A stretch of DNA of 64,000 nt, taken from assembly GCA_026004795.1 (NCBI GenBank), contig BPJV01000002.1:124001-188000 (forward strand). The letters run 5' to 3'. This document shows, piece by piece, positions 37,097 to 46,790 of the stretch. The position numbers and the translations under genes were made by a program. The notes beneath the pieces were generated by a model, which saw only the letters and a list, made by a program, of their open reading frames with translations, did not search any database and was not told where the DNA came from. Position 1 is the first letter of the stretch; each line of letters starts with the position of its first letter. The stretch comes from Pirellulaceae bacterium (GTDB lineage: Bacteria > Planctomycetota > Planctomycetia > Pirellulales > Pirellulaceae).

Positions 37097-37672
37097 ATGC
37101 GCTGCGCACTAGCTTTGGTCGCCATGGTCGTCACCATGAATGCACTGACAATGGTTACCGGTGCGGCGGAAAAGCCGCCCAAGGACGCTTTGGATTTTCA
37201 AGTCAAGACGCTCGCTGGGCAGCCGATCGACCTGAACCAGTTCCGCGGAAAAGTCGTCGTCGTAGTCAACGTTGCTAGCCGTTGTGGATACACACCGCAA
37301 TACGCGCCACTAGAGCAACTGTACCGTCAGTACAAAGACCAGGGGCTGGTCGTGATCGGAGTTCCTTGCAACCAATTCGGAAAGCAAGAGCCAGGGACGC
37401 CGGAAGAAATCGCTGCGTTTTGCCAGCGAGAGTACGATGTCACGTTTCCCCTCCTGGCGAAATCCGATGTCAATGGCGCGGAAGCTAGTCCGCTTTATCG
37501 CTACCTGACGGCTCAGGAAACCAAGCCGAAGGGGAAAGGACCGGTACGGTGGAACTTCGAGAAATTCGTCATCGACCGCAATGGTAAGGTGGTCGCCCGG
37601 TTCCCATCGAACACTTCTCCCGACGACTCGGAGTTTATCGATCTGATCAAGTCGCTCTTGGCAGCAAACTAG
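37097..37672 (+). CDS. Exported glutathione/thioredoxin-type peroxidase
   Basis: A 191-residue glutathione peroxidase-family protein with a signal peptide of about 24 residues, so it acts outside the cytoplasm. ATG at 37097 is set by TAGGAG upstream. The peroxidatic residue is Cys (NVASRCGYT), not selenocysteine; the partner Gln is in CNQFGKQEPG and the Trp-Asn pair in WNFEKF. A second Cys in PCNQF may act as resolving residue. It reduces peroxides using thioredoxin-like donors, as most bacterial homologues do. Confidence 0.9.
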   Translation: MRCALALVAMVVTMNALTMVTGAAEKPPKDALDFQVKTLAGQPIDLNQFRGKVVVVVNVASRCGYTPQYAPLEQLYRQYKDQGLVVIGVPCNQFGKQEPGTPEEIAAFCQREYDVTFPLLAKSDVNGAEASPLYRYLTAQETKPKGKGPVRWNFEKFVIDRNGKVVARFPSNTSPDDSEFIDLIKSLLAAN

Positions 37673-37739
37673 CTCCCGGTCCATAATCCCAATGGGATCT
37701 CCAGATAGAACCGAGGGCAGAAGGGCACGGGTACCGGCG

Positions 37740-39962
37740 ATGTTTAGAAGATTCAGTTCCCTGGCACAGCTGAGCCACTCGCTGCGGGTAGGGATCGTTC
37801 GGTACATCGGCTGGTCAACCGTCGTCGGTGTGGGGATGCTTGGTGGTTCGATTTTAGGCATCGTACTTGGCTCTTCGCCGGTGCATGGTCAGGCGGATGT
37901 CGCGCCGGATTTCCAAGGCGGCGCTGCGAGGAATACCGCTGCGGACAAGCAATCGAACTCGACTTCCTCCAGCGAGGAGGAGTTGCCGGCCACCCTGCCC
38001 GGCGACGATGCGGCCACGCATGTTTCCGACGACCAGCGGACGCGTCCGGCCGAGTCGACGATGCATGATGGCAATCAACTGGGTTCCTGGGTGGCCTCTC
38101 TGATCGAACAATTGGCTCACCCTAGTTTTCACCGCCGTCAAAACGCGCAATGGCAGCTGCAGCAGCTCGGAATCGACGCATTCGAACAATTGCAAGCAGC
38201 CACGAAGCATCCCAACATCCAAATCGCCACTTCAGCGCGATACATCATCGACAGCCAAAACATCGTTTGGTGGCTCGAGAGCGACTCGGTCGAAGTTCGC
38301 AGTTATTTGAAAGACTACAACAACCTCGACGAGGACAAACGTTCGGAAAAGATTCTCTTGTTGCGCGAGCGGGGAACGCTCGACGCCCTCGTTGCCCTGT
38401 GCCGGTTGTCTAGATACGAGCGCTACGAGACGCTGTCCAAACGAGCGGCGCTGGCTCTGCTCAGCGCCCTGACCGACGAAAGTGCAGCTGAAAAGCCGCC
38501 AGGAGTTCGGCCCGCAGAGGACGCAGCAGCCCTACCATCGCTCCCCGACGCAATGAACCGTGGCCAGTCACCCGGACGGCAAACACCCTCACCTGCTCCC
38601 GAAGTGCTCGACGCCATCGAGAGGGAGCTTGGCGAGAGCCAACGTACCGCCGTCAAATGGATCCGCAGTTACCTTGAGGACGTGCGACGGGGGCATTTGG
38701 CTGACGTCGAGCGGTGGGAGCGATTAACGCAAGAAGAGATGCAACGCGTTCAAGAGCAAGGTCGGGAAACGACGGCCCGCGACGTGCTAGAGCTGTACCG
38801 TTGGGTGGGTAGTTGGGTAGCGCGAACGGCATCCCGCGATGCCGCGTTGCAACTGCTGCGCCCCAGCTTAGAACTCGTGGGGGACTCCGCTTATGGAATG
38901 CGAGAGTTTTGCATTTGGGCACTCGATCACTGTCGTATGCCAGAATTGGTCGAGGAACTCGCCGCGCAGCGTTCTGCATCGTTCGATACCTATGGCGAGC
39001 TGAAATACCTGTTGGCGGAATCCTACCTGCAGCGGGGGCAGCGTCAGCGAGCCGAACAATTGGCATCTGCCGCCAGCGATGCTTTGGGAAACCCTCCGCC
39101 AGAGGCACGACGGCTGGCGCAACGCCTGGGAGTGGGCAAAGACATTGCCCTCAATCGCTTCGAGGCCGCCATGCATCTGGCCGGGCGAGGCATGTTCGAT
39201 TGGGCGGAACAGGAATTCCGCCGCTCTCTCGAGCAGGATGTCCCCAGTTACGAAGAGATCATCCGCTTGAGTTTCGCCGAGTTCTACTGGAATGGAGGTG
39301 AGTATGCTAAGGCGGCTGAAGTCCTCGCACCGCTGGTTGGCCAACTGCCGGAAGATCTCGTTCAGCGACGGATGATCAATCCGCAGATTCAAGCCAATTA
39401 CCACTACTACCGTGGACTGGCCGCGGCCGAGTCCGGGCAATGGGATACCGCCCGAGAGGCATTGCGCCGCGCGTATCAGTTCGATGCCAGCAATCCCGAT
39501 ATCGTGATTGCCATGCGTTCGGTCCTCGAGGGTGACGAGGAATTCGAGTCTTTCTTTCGTGAGTGTTTCGACGACATGAGCCAGCGTTTTCGGCAATCGG
39601 TAATCGATGCGGAACGGAGATTGGCTCAAGCGAGCGACCGCAACGAACGTCGAAGCTCGGAACAGTTGCTGGCCATGGATTGCAATCAGTTGGCATGGCT
39701 ACTGGGCAAATGCGAACAAGATCTCGAGGAAGCCATTCGCTTGAGCCAACGGTCATTGGAATTGGTGCCTGATGAACCCGCCTACCTGGACACGCTGGCG
39801 CGATGCTACTTCTCTGCCGGTCAGGTCGCCAAGGCGGTGGAAACTCAACGTCGTGCCGTGCGATTGGCTCCATTCGAGCGGCAGATGCTTGCGCAACTGC
39901 ACGAATTCGAAGAGGCACTTGCCACGCAGAATGCCGCGGCCCCTCCTGCTGTATCCCCTTGA
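37740..39962 (+). CDS. Large exported TPR protein
   Basis: A 740-residue protein with a hydrophobic anchor near residues 20-45 followed by HGQ (possible cleavage). Residues 120-250 resemble HEAT-like helices; the rest contains TPR-like repeats, clearest near the C-terminus (DEPAYLDTLARCYFSAGQ and similar). It is probably a periplasmic scaffold. The chosen ATG is uncertain; the frame opens at 37692. The LarA-like gene starts 18 bases after its stop, suggesting one transcript. Confidence 0.7.
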   Translation: MFRRFSSLAQLSHSLRVGIVRYIGWSTVVGVGMLGGSILGIVLGSSPVHGQADVAPDFQGGAARNTAADKQSNSTSSSEEELPATLPGDDAATHVSDDQRTRPAESTMHDGNQLGSWVASLIEQLAHPSFHRRQNAQWQLQQLGIDAFEQLQAATKHPNIQIATSARYIIDSQNIVWWLESDSVEVRSYLKDYNNLDEDKRSEKILLLRERGTLDALVALCRLSRYERYETLSKRAALALLSALTDESAAEKPPGVRPAEDAAALPSLPDAMNRGQSPGRQTPSPAPEVLDAIERELGESQRTAVKWIRSYLEDVRRGHLADVERWERLTQEEMQRVQEQGRETTARDVLELYRWVGSWVARTASRDAALQLLRPSLELVGDSAYGMREFCIWALDHCRMPELVEELAAQRSASFDTYGELKYLLAESYLQRGQRQRAEQLASAASDALGNPPPEARRLAQRLGVGKDIALNRFEAAMHLAGRGMFDWAEQEFRRSLEQDVPSYEEIIRLSFAEFYWNGGEYAKAAEVLAPLVGQLPEDLVQRRMINPQIQANYHYYRGLAAAESGQWDTAREALRRAYQFDASNPDIVIAMRSVLEGDEEFESFFRECFDDMSQRFRQSVIDAERRLAQASDRNERRSSEQLLAMDCNQLAWLLGKCEQDLEEAIRLSQRSLELVPDEPAYLDTLARCYFSAGQVAKAVETQRRAVRLAPFERQMLAQLHEFEEALATQNAAAPPAVSP

Positions 39963-39980
39963 GATAAATGCTGCTTTGCT

Positions 39981-41267
39981 ATGGACGGTACCCCCGTGGC
40001 CGATCTGCCGCGATTCTTTCGTCTGCGACAACGTTTTCCCCGCCCCGTGGTGGATGATATCCGCGGCGCGGTTTTCGGCGAACTGCAGCGCACCTGTGGC
40101 CATCTCGAGCTGACCGGAAAACGGATCGCCCTTACGGCCGGCAGTCGTGGCATCGCCAACGTTGCTACCATCCTTCGTGCTTGCGTCGATTGGCTGAAAG
40201 GACAACAAGCCATCCCTTTCGTCGTTCCCGCGATGGGCAGCCACGGAGGAGCGACGGCGGAAGGCCAAGTGCGCGTTTTGGCGGCTTTGGGAATCGACGA
40301 ATCCTCGTTGGATTGTCCCCTGCTAGCCTCCATGGATGTCGTCAAAATTGGCGACGCTGCCGAAGGCTTCCCGATCTATATGGACGCGCATGCGGCCCAG
40401 GCCGATGGTGTCCTGGTGGTTAATCGCATCAAGCCCCACACCAGGTTTGCCGGAGACATCGAAAGCGGTTTGATGAAGATGATGCTGATCGGCTTGGGCA
40501 AGCAACGTGGTGCGGAAGTATACCATCGCGCCATCGTGAACTACTCTTTCGACCGCATCGTTCGCTCTGTCTCCCAAGCGGTGATGGCGCATTGCCATGT
40601 CATTGGCGGCCTGGCCATTCTGGAGAATGCTTACGAGGAAACGGCAGCGCTGCGCGGCGTGAAGCCTGCCGAGATCGAGACGGTTGAGCCGGAGTTGCTG
40701 CGGCAGGTCAAGCAATGGATGCCGTCCATTCCGTTCGATCACCTCGACTTGCTGATTGTCGATTCCATCGGCAAGAACATTTCGGGGACCGGCATGGACA
40801 CCAATGTGATCGGACGAAAACGCAATGACCATGCCGCTATCGGTGGGGATCGCCCCGACATCCACCACATTTACGTTCGCAGTTTGACTCCGCAAACTCA
40901 CGGCAATGCCTCCGGAATCGGTTTGGCTGAGATGTGCCATCGCCGCGTCCTCGAGCAAATGGACGTCGCTGCCACGCGCATGAATTGCATCACCGCCAAT
41001 CACATCACCGGTGCCATGCTGCCAGTCGACTTCCCCAATGATCGTACCGCTGTGCACACCGCTTGTCAGATGGCTGGCTACCTTCCCCCCTCCCAAGTAA
41101 GCATTGCCTGGATCCAGGATACGTTGCACCTTGATGAAATCGAGTGCAGTGAGGTACTGCTGCCTGCGGCGCAGGCACTGTCCCATGTCGAAATCGTCAC
41201 CGCGCCGCGTGAATTGGCGTTCGACGAGGAGGGCGACCTGATACCGAGTTTCGCGGCAGTAAGCTGA
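39981..41267 (+). CDS. LarA-like protein (lactate racemase/DUF2088 family)
   Basis: A 428-residue protein resembling LarA, the nickel-pincer lactate racemase, and its many uncharacterised relatives. Visible landmarks are PAMGSHGGATAEGQ near residue 80, NRIKPHTRFAGDIESGLMK near 145-165, which includes lysines that could hold the cofactor, and a conserved DLLIVDSIGKNISGTGMD segment. Genes for cofactor synthesis (larB, larC, larE) are not in the window. It probably racemises or epimerises a hydroxy acid or sugar acid; the substrate is unknown. Confidence 0.68.
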   Translation: MDGTPVADLPRFFRLRQRFPRPVVDDIRGAVFGELQRTCGHLELTGKRIALTAGSRGIANVATILRACVDWLKGQQAIPFVVPAMGSHGGATAEGQVRVLAALGIDESSLDCPLLASMDVVKIGDAAEGFPIYMDAHAAQADGVLVVNRIKPHTRFAGDIESGLMKMMLIGLGKQRGAEVYHRAIVNYSFDRIVRSVSQAVMAHCHVIGGLAILENAYEETAALRGVKPAEIETVEPELLRQVKQWMPSIPFDHLDLLIVDSIGKNISGTGMDTNVIGRKRNDHAAIGGDRPDIHHIYVRSLTPQTHGNASGIGLAEMCHRRVLEQMDVAATRMNCITANHITGAMLPVDFPNDRTAVHTACQMAGYLPPSQVSIAWIQDTLHLDEIECSEVLLPAAQALSHVEIVTAPRELAFDEEGDLIPSFAAVS

Positions 41268-41695
41268 GCGTCTTGAGGTATGTTGCGCATTCGATGCCCC
41301 GACCGACGCCACTTGTCCTTAGCCCCGCATGCAAGCCACCAGCAGCAAGGGAACACCCCGCGAGCTGCTCATCGGAGCTCCGATCGGTCGGTCTCAACTG
41401 CCCTCGAGCACCTGCAAGTGGTCATGCACACCTCATGCGGCTGGCAGCCGGAACGGCTGGTGTCCTCTACCACGCTCGGCCCGCGCCTGCCATTCTTACC
41501 ATAACCGCCCCCATTTGGTCGGGCGGCGGGGGCGCACGCCAAGGCACTGGGTGTCTGTGATGGTCCCTCTTGCCGGTCGAGCTGCAGCGCACTTGGGCCT
41601 CCACCGGAGCGGTACAGTCCCCCAGTGAATCGAGCCACCAACGATGGACTGGTGCGATAACTCGCTGCTTTCGCTCCACCACCATACAGGATGGA
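41268..41695. other. 428-base convergent gap, no feature seen
   Basis: Between the ends of the LarA-like and VCBS/esterase genes. Several overlapping frames are open on both strands, but none has a ribosome site or recognisable product. No T-tract terminator was found. Confidence 0.3.
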
Positions 41696-43972
41696 TTATG
41701 GTGCAAGATGTTGTTCTAGCCAGGCATACGCCGATTGACGGATGCTGTCGGGAAAATCATGGCCGGCATCGGGGTAGACGAATCGTGCCGGGGACTCGGC
41801 CTTCAGCGCGGCGTACATCGCTGCCAGGGCCTGCTGACAACGGCGCACGCCGTCGACATCGAAATTGTCATCGTGCAACGGAGCATTTACGAAAATGGGG
41901 CGCGGGGCAATGGCGGCCAGAACTTCTGGAAAATCGAACGGCATGCGCCGTGGATCTTTACCATACACCGAAGCGATGGACGGCATGTACCGCTGGCTGG
42001 TCCATCCAGTCAAATCTCCGTCGTAATAATTAGCAAAAGAGGTGAATCCACAACTGGTGACGACAGCGCGAATCCGTTGGTCCATTGCGGCAGTGAACAG
42101 GGCATTGTGCCCCCCCAAACTGTGGCCGATCACGCCGATGCGGTTCGGATCGACGCTCGGAAGCGACTGCAGCAAGTCGATGGCGCGCACGTTGTTCCAC
42201 ACGGCTTTCATAGAACCGCTGGGATAGTCATCCGCCTCAAAGTCGTAGGGGTATTCGGCAAAGCCAGGGTAATCGGGAGCCAGGCAGACGAAACCTCGCT
42301 GCGCCAGCTCGTGCGCATAAAACCGGGTGGGGTTGCCGCCCAAGCCGCAGACTTGGGCTTTTCCCAACTGAAAATGCGTCGGATGCAAACACAACATGGC
42401 TGCCGCCGGTTCGGTGATCCCTTTGGGCAAGAGCAACAGGGCGGGGACGCGATCTCCCGGTTCTGGGCCATACGTCAAGTGAATGCGCAAGTAGGATCCT
42501 GCATCATCGATACTGTCGATGATGACGTCCAACGCCGCGCGGCGCGAACTCCCCGGTAGGGGGCCCATCACCAACTCGATCTGCCGCAGGATTTGTTGCC
42601 GCCGTACACCGTGCTGCAACCAGTTTTCCAGCTCATGGGGCTGCCCGGAAGAATCGTACCACACGTCCAACCGGTATGGGTCGCGGTGGGCTAGTATTCG
42701 ATCCAGCGGCTCCACCGCGGTTGTCGTCTCCTCGATTGTTTGCTCCCCCTCGCGCAAGTTTTCCAGCCAGTGCAGTCCACAGATGGCCGGTGCCAGAATG
42801 TCGATATCGCCGTCGGCATCCAGATCGACACAGATAGAGTCGAGGTCGATGCCGCAAGTTCCTCCCTTGCTGATGCAGTGGTCATGCCATGTACGCGAGT
42901 GGGTATCGAATCGGTACCACCATACACTGAGCGGGTCATTCTCGCCGGGATCGCGGCCGCCGTGGCCCTGAAAGCGTTTTCCGGCCACCAAATCCTCGGT
43001 ACCGTCGCCGTCGATATCCGCCTGCATCACCGTGTGCGCGTTGGACCAGCGTGTGTCGATGGCATGGTGGCACCAGGGACCGCTATCGATCATCCGGCGG
43101 GCATATTCCCCTAGGTCCGAATCCTTATCCTCAGCGGCAATTTGCCAAACTACCGATGATGCGCCCGCAGGCAGTTGCTCGGACCAATACAGCCCCACAT
43201 GATGGCCTCGCCCCCAGATCAGATCCTGGTCCCCATCACCGTCGACGTCGCGGCACAGGATGGAAATGCCGCAGTCGCCGGCCAACCGGAAATCGCCATG
43301 AAAAACCCAACGCTGGTGGCGGGGGTCCTCCGGGCCCTCCGCCCATCCTTGGGGGCCGATGATGTCCAGTCGTCCATCGCCGTTGAGATCTCCGTATCCA
43401 ATGCCGTGGCCGGCCAACGCTTCGGGTAGAGGATGCCGGCGCCAGCGAACTCCGGTGGGCGCATCCGCATCGGGTACCACTTCGTACCAAGCAGCGAAGT
43501 CCGTACCGTTGGGCAAGACATCCAACATGCCGTCCCCGTCGATATCGACCAGTCGTCCCGTCTCGCTGTGTCCCGGGCGGTCGATCAAGATCTTGTCCCA
43601 GATTACCCCGGCCTGCGATGGCCCCGGATTGCGTGACCAGTACAAACTACTGCTGCGATAGTTCACGCTGATGAGATCCAGATCCCCGTCACGGTCGACG
43701 TCCAGTGGCAGGTTGGAGTAATCGTCAAATCGACCACGAATCAGTTCAATCTCACGGAAGCGATGGGGGGTCCAATCCGGCGCGGCATACCAGTAGGCGC
43801 CGCACACGATGTCCAGGCGGCCATCGTGATTGACGTCGAAGGCAGTGGCAGCACTGAATGCCGAATGCGGATTGACCGAGTGCACGCGGAATGCAGGAGG
43901 TTGCACTGCCCACGCGACGCTCATGCCAATTCCGTAGAGGATGACTAACAAACCTATACGCAGGAAAGCCAT
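41696..43972 (-). CDS. Secreted seven-repeat VCBS/FG-GAP propeller fused to an alpha/beta esterase
   Basis: A 758-residue exported fusion. ATG at 43972 is set by GAGGGG upstream; the signal peptide ends near VAWA. Residues 25-425 carry seven calcium-loop repeats of the DxDxDGxxD type (for example DVNHDGRLD, DVDRDGDLD, DIDGDGMLD, DLNGDGRLD), suggesting a seven-bladed propeller. Residues 470-758 form an acetyl xylan esterase/dienelactone hydrolase-like domain with GHSLGGH (nucleophile Ser), HDDNFD (acid) and DAGHDF (His). The propeller may bind a polysaccharide or a partner protein. No gene follows closely on its strand. Confidence 0.85.
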   Translation of the reverse strand: MAFLRIGLLVILYGIGMSVAWAVQPPAFRVHSVNPHSAFSAATAFDVNHDGRLDIVCGAYWYAAPDWTPHRFREIELIRGRFDDYSNLPLDVDRDGDLDLISVNYRSSSLYWSRNPGPSQAGVIWDKILIDRPGHSETGRLVDIDGDGMLDVLPNGTDFAAWYEVVPDADAPTGVRWRRHPLPEALAGHGIGYGDLNGDGRLDIIGPQGWAEGPEDPRHQRWVFHGDFRLAGDCGISILCRDVDGDGDQDLIWGRGHHVGLYWSEQLPAGASSVVWQIAAEDKDSDLGEYARRMIDSGPWCHHAIDTRWSNAHTVMQADIDGDGTEDLVAGKRFQGHGGRDPGENDPLSVWWYRFDTHSRTWHDHCISKGGTCGIDLDSICVDLDADGDIDILAPAICGLHWLENLREGEQTIEETTTAVEPLDRILAHRDPYRLDVWYDSSGQPHELENWLQHGVRRQQILRQIELVMGPLPGSSRRAALDVIIDSIDDAGSYLRIHLTYGPEPGDRVPALLLLPKGITEPAAAMLCLHPTHFQLGKAQVCGLGGNPTRFYAHELAQRGFVCLAPDYPGFAEYPYDFEADDYPSGSMKAVWNNVRAIDLLQSLPSVDPNRIGVIGHSLGGHNALFTAAMDQRIRAVVTSCGFTSFANYYDGDLTGWTSQRYMPSIASVYGKDPRRMPFDFPEVLAAIAPRPIFVNAPLHDDNFDVDGVRRCQQALAAMYAALKAESPARFVYPDAGHDFPDSIRQSAYAWLEQHLAP

Positions 43973-44385
43973 GATCAACCCCTCGAAGAGCCGGAAAAAT
44001 CCGAGAAAACCAGCACGAAGAAATGGTTCCTGCCCGTGAGGATGTTCTGCTGGCGGTCCCGGAGGAAAACCTTGTGAGCCACCGCGTGGCCGGTGGTCCC
44101 CCATGTCCCGTACAGGCCACGTTGAGGCCCATTGTAGTCGGGTGATGTCCGCTACCCTAGAGCGACGGCATCAGGCGAGTACGTCTGTGTAGATGGGGCA
44201 CGTGCAGCGGGCGGGCGATCCCAGGCATCACCGGCGACGCCGCCAGCCGAAGGTGGTCGCTTCCCCGCCGCGGATTGACCGCGCAACGACGATCGGGCCG
44301 CCACGGGGCGCTGTTTACTTCGAGCTGCGCAAATCACTATCCGGTGACCAAGCGGAATGAGGAAATGAGTCAACGGTGATAGCGA
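43973..44385. other. 413-base gap, no feature seen
   Basis: Leader region of the VCBS/esterase gene and tail of the frameshifted phosphatase gene, both on the minus strand. No convincing terminator, promoter or gene was recognised. Confidence 0.3.
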
Positions 44386-45445
44386 CTAATCCCGGTAGGC
44401 CTGATGACAGCGAACGCATTGAGTCCGAAGGTCGCCAAACGCCTGGTTGGCCGCCACTTGCTCTTGGGCGGCAAGGGCAGATTCCAGCGCGGCAGCCATA
44501 CGTTCCGCCTCGTCGTTCCATTGACGAAATCTGGCGTCGTACTGCCGGTCGCCAGGAAGGTGTCGCCTGATCTCCCGAAACCCCTCCTTCACCAATAAAG
44601 CTTCGTTTTGGGGAAGGATATCGGGATGATCCTTGGGAGGCATCCAACCGGCTTGTTGACATAGTTTCAGATGATCCATGGCACGGTCGATGTTCGCCAT
44701 GGCCTCCGTGATCGAGTCGAGAGGAGCTATTTCTACTAACTTCGGCAACGGTACCCCCGACAGCGGGTGAGGCGTAGTGGACGACGTCGCGCCACAGGCC
44801 ATGGTAACTCTTGCTGGTACCTGCCTGCTCGAGAATCGCCACTGCTTCCGCCCCGCTGGCAACTCCGGCGGCGACGCAAGCGACAGCCGCGGCCGCAGGA
44901 CCACGATGTTGACCATGGTGGCAATGGATGTAGTACGGTCCGTCCGCATGGCGTACGAGGCTGGCCAGCGCCAACCCCGCGGCCTCGGAGATTCCGTCGT
45001 ATCCGATCGGGATGTGGACATATCGCAGGCCATACTTCTTTGCCAGCTCTAAGTTCGGCCGTGCTCCGTCGACACTTACCACTGTCTTGATACCCAAGCG
45101 GGCAAGGTCGGCGAATGCGGCTTCTCCTGTCGGTTCTCCCCCGCAGTAGATCAACCGAGAGACTCGCAGCAGATTGTGCAGATGGGGAAACTCGCCCCTA
45201 TCTGGCCCGGGGGGAAGCAGGTGGTCCGTCGCCGCTCGGTCGCTGTCGGCGCCCACTTGGGATTTGAGAGTCCCCGCGAAGCTGGACTCCCGACTTGGTT
45301 CCCCGGCCTGGGACGGCTCCTGAGCGATGGCCGCCGTTTCAACTTGCCTGAGCGCACGATCAAACGTACCGAACGCCCATCCAACAACGACTGCGCCGGC
45401 CATCAACCAGCCACCGAGGGTGGTCGTTGTCGAGTTCCCGCCCAT
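44386..45445 (-). pseudogene. Frameshifted dual-specificity phosphatase/DUF442-like protein with C-terminal CXXCH domain
   Basis: Two frames together make one protein. From the ATG at 45445 (AGAGGGG upstream) frame one gives a signal/anchor, a linker and a phosphatase domain with IYCGGEPTGEAAF and the active-site loop HCHHGQHRGP (CX5R). It then loses protein character just after a run of five C on the plus strand (44754-44758). The +1 frame continues at once with LPKLVEIAPLDSITEA and a helical domain ending TQCVRCHQAYRD, a CXXCH haem-type motif close to the C-terminus. Removing one base of the run restores a single frame of about 350 residues. It lies 17 bases after the Gfo/Idh/MocA gene. Mutation, assembly error and programmed frameshifting are all possible. 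Confidence 0.82.
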
Positions 45446-45462
45446 TGTCCGATCACCCCTCT

Positions 45463-46761
45463 TTACCCGTCCATCGACACGGCTGCTTCCCATGTCGGAT
45501 CGTATTCGCGCCGCCACAACCGCTGCTGCTCTTCGTCATCGACGATATGGCCGTCGGAGGTACGCGTGCGGACGGTTCGGCCGGTACGATAGGCGATGTT
45601 GCCCAGGTGGCAGAGCAAGGTGCTCTTGTGCCCCTCCTCGATCGGCTGATGGAGCAGACTTGGATCCTCGGCACGCACTGCTTGAACGAAGTTCAGCAGA
45701 TGCTCTTCTTGGCCGATGGACGATTGCGTCCCTTCTTCCACGAGTTTGTCGCGACGGTCATAGATCCGATAGGTTCCCGCCGAATCCAACTCGAGGGTAC
45801 CTTCGTCGCCAAAGAAAGCGCAAAAATACCCTGGACCATGACGGTTGCAGCTTAGGGCGTGCCAGGAAATCTGCTTGTTCCCCTCAAACTCGAACAGGGC
45901 GGATTGCACATCGGGCGTTTCCTGATCGTCGTCGAACCAGTATCGGCCTCCGGAGCTTACCGTCTGTTTGGGGAAGTCGACTGCCATTGCCCAACGGCAC
46001 AGGTCGAGGGCATGCACTCCATTGTTGGCCAATTCGCCACCTCCCCAATGCCAAAACCAGTGCCAGTTGTAGTGTACGACGTTGCTCCGATAAGGCTGGT
46101 GGACTGCCGGGCCTTGCCACAGATCGTAATCCAAGTGCGCGGGGGGATCGGTGGTTTTCCCCCGCCCGATGGATCCTCGCAAGTTGTTGTAGTAGCAGCG
46201 TGCCGCATGCAGGTTGCCGATGACTCCGTCGTGAAGTTTTGCCACGGCATCGCGCGTCCCGGCAGCACTTCGACGTTGCGTTCCCATTTGGACGCAGCGA
46301 CCGAACCGCTTGGCCGCTTCGATCATCCACTCACCCTCGAGCGGATTGTGGCTGCACGGTTTCTCGACATAGACATGCTTACCGGCCTTACAGGCCATGA
46401 TCGTCGCCGGTCCGTGCCAGTGGTTCGGTGCGGCGCACACCAAGGCATCGATCCGCTTGTCATCGAGGATCCGACGAAAATCGGTAATCGCCTGCGGAGC
46501 GTAACCGTGTCGATCCTGGAACTGCTTGACACCAGCCTCCATCCTTTTGGAGTCGACATCGCACAGATAGTCGACGCGAACTTGAGGCAACCCACCCAGA
46601 TCCAGTGCCAGGGATTGCCCGCGGCTAAGTCCCATCACGCCAACGCGAACCAGGCGCGGCGGCGTCGAGTCGGGCGTCTGTTGCTGGGCGACGGCACTGG
46701 CGGCCGTAGCGGCAGTTACCATGCCCGCAGCGGAACGGATGAACAAGCGGCGGTCTGACAT
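45463..46761 (-). CDS. Tat-exported Gfo/Idh/MocA family oxidoreductase
   Basis: A 432-residue NAD(P)-dependent oxidoreductase. ATG at 46761 follows AAGGAGCC. The N-terminus has a twin-arginine signal (DRRLFIRSAAG), so the folded, cofactor-loaded protein is exported. The Rossmann motif VGVMGLSRG follows, then the catalytic EKP in VEKPCSHNP and a conserved HWHGPAT segment. It probably oxidises or reduces a sugar derivative in the periplasm. The gene sits 29 bases after the DHH phosphoesterase gene and 17 before the phosphatase gene. Confidence 0.9.
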   Translation of the reverse strand: MSDRRLFIRSAAGMVTAATAASAVAQQQTPDSTPPRLVRVGVMGLSRGQSLALDLGGLPQVRVDYLCDVDSKRMEAGVKQFQDRHGYAPQAITDFRRILDDKRIDALVCAAPNHWHGPATIMACKAGKHVYVEKPCSHNPLEGEWMIEAAKRFGRCVQMGTQRRSAAGTRDAVAKLHDGVIGNLHAARCYYNNLRGSIGRGKTTDPPAHLDYDLWQGPAVHQPYRSNVVHYNWHWFWHWGGGELANNGVHALDLCRWAMAVDFPKQTVSSGGRYWFDDDQETPDVQSALFEFEGNKQISWHALSCNRHGPGYFCAFFGDEGTLELDSAGTYRIYDRRDKLVEEGTQSSIGQEEHLLNFVQAVRAEDPSLLHQPIEEGHKSTLLCHLGNIAYRTGRTVRTRTSDGHIVDDEEQQRLWRREYDPTWEAAVSMDG

Positions 46762-46790
46762 CGGCAGGCTCCTTTCATCGGCAGGGGAGT

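Noticed and set aside
40323-41312. 329-codon minus-strand frame
   Set aside because: Antisense to the LarA-like gene; no ribosome site and no recognisable fold.
45859-46758. 299-codon plus-strand frame
   Set aside because: Antisense to the Gfo/Idh/MocA gene, which carries a Tat signal and the EKP motif.
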